A stretch of 31,735 nucleotides of DNA from a virus, in the IMG/VR virus record IMGVR_UViG_3300023294_000061, positions 1-31,735 of that record, one strand, 5' to 3'. The notes below the pieces were generated by a model. The model was given only the letters and a program-made list of their open reading frames with translations, was not told where the DNA came from and did not search any database. The position numbers and the translations under genes were made by a program. Below, piece by piece: positions 31,247 through 31,735 of the stretch; position 1 is the stretch's first letter; every line of letters starts with the position of its first letter.

Positions 31247-31355
31247 TGGCCCCATCGCTCCCTCGTCAGGGAATGCTTGAGCGGATTAGGTGATCAAACC
31301 CATATCACTAGGGGTGGACGCATTAACTCCACCCTATTAACTCCACCCGGGGCCA
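31247..31355 (-). ncRNA. Putative structured RNA element with four-way junction
   Basis: A 109-base GC-rich stretch folds, on inspection of the sense strand, into a closing 7-bp helix TGGCCCC (31349-31355) with GGGGCCA (31247-31253). Inside are three hairpins. P2 is GGGTGGA/TCCACCC (31328-31334 with 31312-31318), extendable to about nine pairs with one bulge. P3 has TGAT/ATCA at its core (31290-31308). P4 has CGCT/AGCG with an inner CCCT-GACG-AGGG hairpin (31256-31283). A second GGGTGGA copy at 31342-31348 can replace the first P2 arm, giving an alternative fold. It lies between the 59-residue gene and the long HREDGPA gene, with no T-tract, so it is not a simple terminator. It is not a tRNA: there is no TTCRA T-loop. 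Function unknown. Confidence 0.4.
31322..31348. repeat. 13-base direct repeat ATTAACTCCACCC, two copies
   Basis: Plus-strand copies at 31322-31334 and 31336-31348, 14 bases apart. Each supplies a pairing arm for the GGGTGGA segment at 31312-31318, so two mutually exclusive hairpins are possible. Confidence 0.8.
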
Positions 31356-31373
31356 TGCTTTTAATATTGTTAT

Positions 31374-31433
31374 CTAATCTCTTAGGCCTGTAACCATCGC
31401 AGCGATGAGTACTATTATTAGTATGTATTCCAC
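31374..31433 (-). CDS. Possible tiny membrane peptide, 19 residues
   Basis: A GTG start overlaps the stop of the 59-residue gene by one base (TAGTG), and the frame ends in TAG after 19 residues. The product is M-EYILIIVLIAAMVTGLRD, almost entirely hydrophobic with a charged end, like a one-helix membrane peptide. The evidence is only the overlap and the composition; it may be chance. Confidence 0.3.
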   Translation of the reverse strand: MEYILIIVLIAAMVTGLRD

Positions 31434-31612
31434 TATGCAGTCATTTTCAGAAATATATTTAGGAACTTACCACGAGTTAAACCACTCGCATCAACAGCTT
31501 TATTTAACTCACTTTGAAAGCGTATATTAAATTCTGCCATCGTAATACTTTTAGATATAACTTCTTGATTTAACTGTTTTTGTAACAACTTTAATATTTC
31601 AGCCTCTTTCAT
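31433..31612 (-). CDS. Short helical protein, 59 residues
   Basis: The frame starts ATG at 31610-31612 and ends TAG. The product begins MKEAEILKLLQKQLNQEVIS and continues SKSITMAEFNIRFQSELNKA to LTRGKFLNIFLKMTA. It is fully helical and basic toward the end. The pattern of a short helix, a turn (VDASGLTRGKF) and another helix could be a small DNA-binding or host-binding fold, but no family is recognised. It is preceded by the AATAAAGGTTATG leader and, 23 bases upstream, a host-type promoter, which supports expression. Confidence 0.68.
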   Translation of the reverse strand: MKEAEILKLLQKQLNQEVISKSITMAEFNIRFQSELNKAVDASGLTRGKFLNIFLKMTA

Positions 31613-31635
31613 AACCTTTATTTTAATTTATACCG

Positions 31636-31667
31636 TAAATATACGCTGAATATCTCAGGTAGCCTAA
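31636..31667 (-). promoter_or_regulatory. Host-type early promoter before the 59-residue gene
   Basis: Sense strand: TTAGG (31663-31667), 19 bases, TATATTTA (31636-31643), then CGG, 23 bases before the ATG at 31612. The spacer differs from those at 28.5 and 28.9 kb while both boxes and the spacing are kept, so the boxes are likely what matters. The -33 box overlaps the stop codon of the partial gene at the right edge. Confidence 0.6.
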
Positions 31668-31735
31668 TTATTCAGTTCCTGCTTGTGAAGCATTGTTCAT
31701 ATTGTTTAAGTATTCAGTTGATCTACGATGTTTTT
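31668..31735 (-). CDS. C-terminal end of an unknown gene (cut by window edge)
   Basis: Only the last 21 codons and the TAA stop (31668-31670) are inside the window. The visible end reads KHRRSTEYLNNMNNASQAGT plus a final Glu. It is too short to assign. The open frame, the correct strand and the promoter that starts right at its stop codon suggest that it is the end of the preceding early gene. Confidence 0.45.
   Translation of the reverse strand, partial: KHRRSTEYLNNMNNASQAGTE

Noticed and set aside
31247-31355. tRNA or hammerhead ribozyme
   Set aside because: A 7-bp closing helix and CTGACGAG are suggestive, but there is no T-loop (TTCRA), no anticodon arm of the right size, and no GAAA core for a hammerhead.

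Overview
The window is a piece of a T4-like contractile-tailed phage genome (myovirus). Every gene I can support lies on the minus strand, so the text reads in transcription order from high to low coordinates. The phage assignment rests on a GPW/gp25-family baseplate protein directly followed by a gp6 (baseplate J-like) wedge protein, hub and spike-like genes upstream of them, a gp55-like late sigma factor, and a primase. The host is probably a member of the Bacteroidetes, perhaps a flavobacterium. Four promoter-like elements match the -33/-7 layout of that phylum (TTTGG, 19 bases, TATATTTA), a large tail protein carries SprB-type repeats, one small gene encodes a probable lipoprotein, and the DNA is AT-rich. 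No species can be named from the sequence alone.

Layout in transcription order. (1) 31735-27055: a block of small genes, mostly of unknown function. It holds two paralogous proteins with HREDGPA (MORN-like) repeats, small membrane, acidic and zinc-ribbon-like proteins, a probable lipoprotein and a T5orf172-domain protein. This block also has the clearest promoters, a GC-rich multi-helix element (31247-31355) and a GC-rich island of palindromes and short repeats beside an AT-rich stretch (29263-29424). (2) 27002-24242: glutaredoxin, a 57-residue protein, an HD-domain phosphohydrolase, a membrane/coiled-coil protein, the late sigma factor and a small unknown protein. (3) 24252-15374: baseplate genes: OB-fold hub-like protein, spike-like beta protein, a 987-residue protein with a hydrophobic middle, a small linker-like protein, gp25, gp6, a DNRLRE-type structural protein and a short coiled-coil protein. 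(4) 15372-2956: distal baseplate and fibre genes. These include a 1777-residue protein that seems to join a P2 gpI-like region to a LamG-like lectin domain, and a 1097-residue protein with SprB-like repeats. (5) 2966-1: DNA metabolism: GIY-YIG nuclease, DnaG-type primase, RecB/Cas4-type nuclease, and a zeta-toxin-like P-loop kinase cut by the left edge.

The genes are tightly packed. Four baseplate junctions use a TAATG stop/start overlap, and others overlap by ATGA or 11 bases. The early block appears to use host-type promoters. The late sigma factor is encoded just upstream of the structural block, where a different motif (TATTTATA in the sense direction, with no -33 box) sits 3-17 bases before several start codons. 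A simple reading is that host RNA polymerase transcribes the small genes and the sigma gene first, and the late sigma factor then directs the virion genes. The annotation adds several short genes: 57, 43, 38, 59 and possibly 19 residues.
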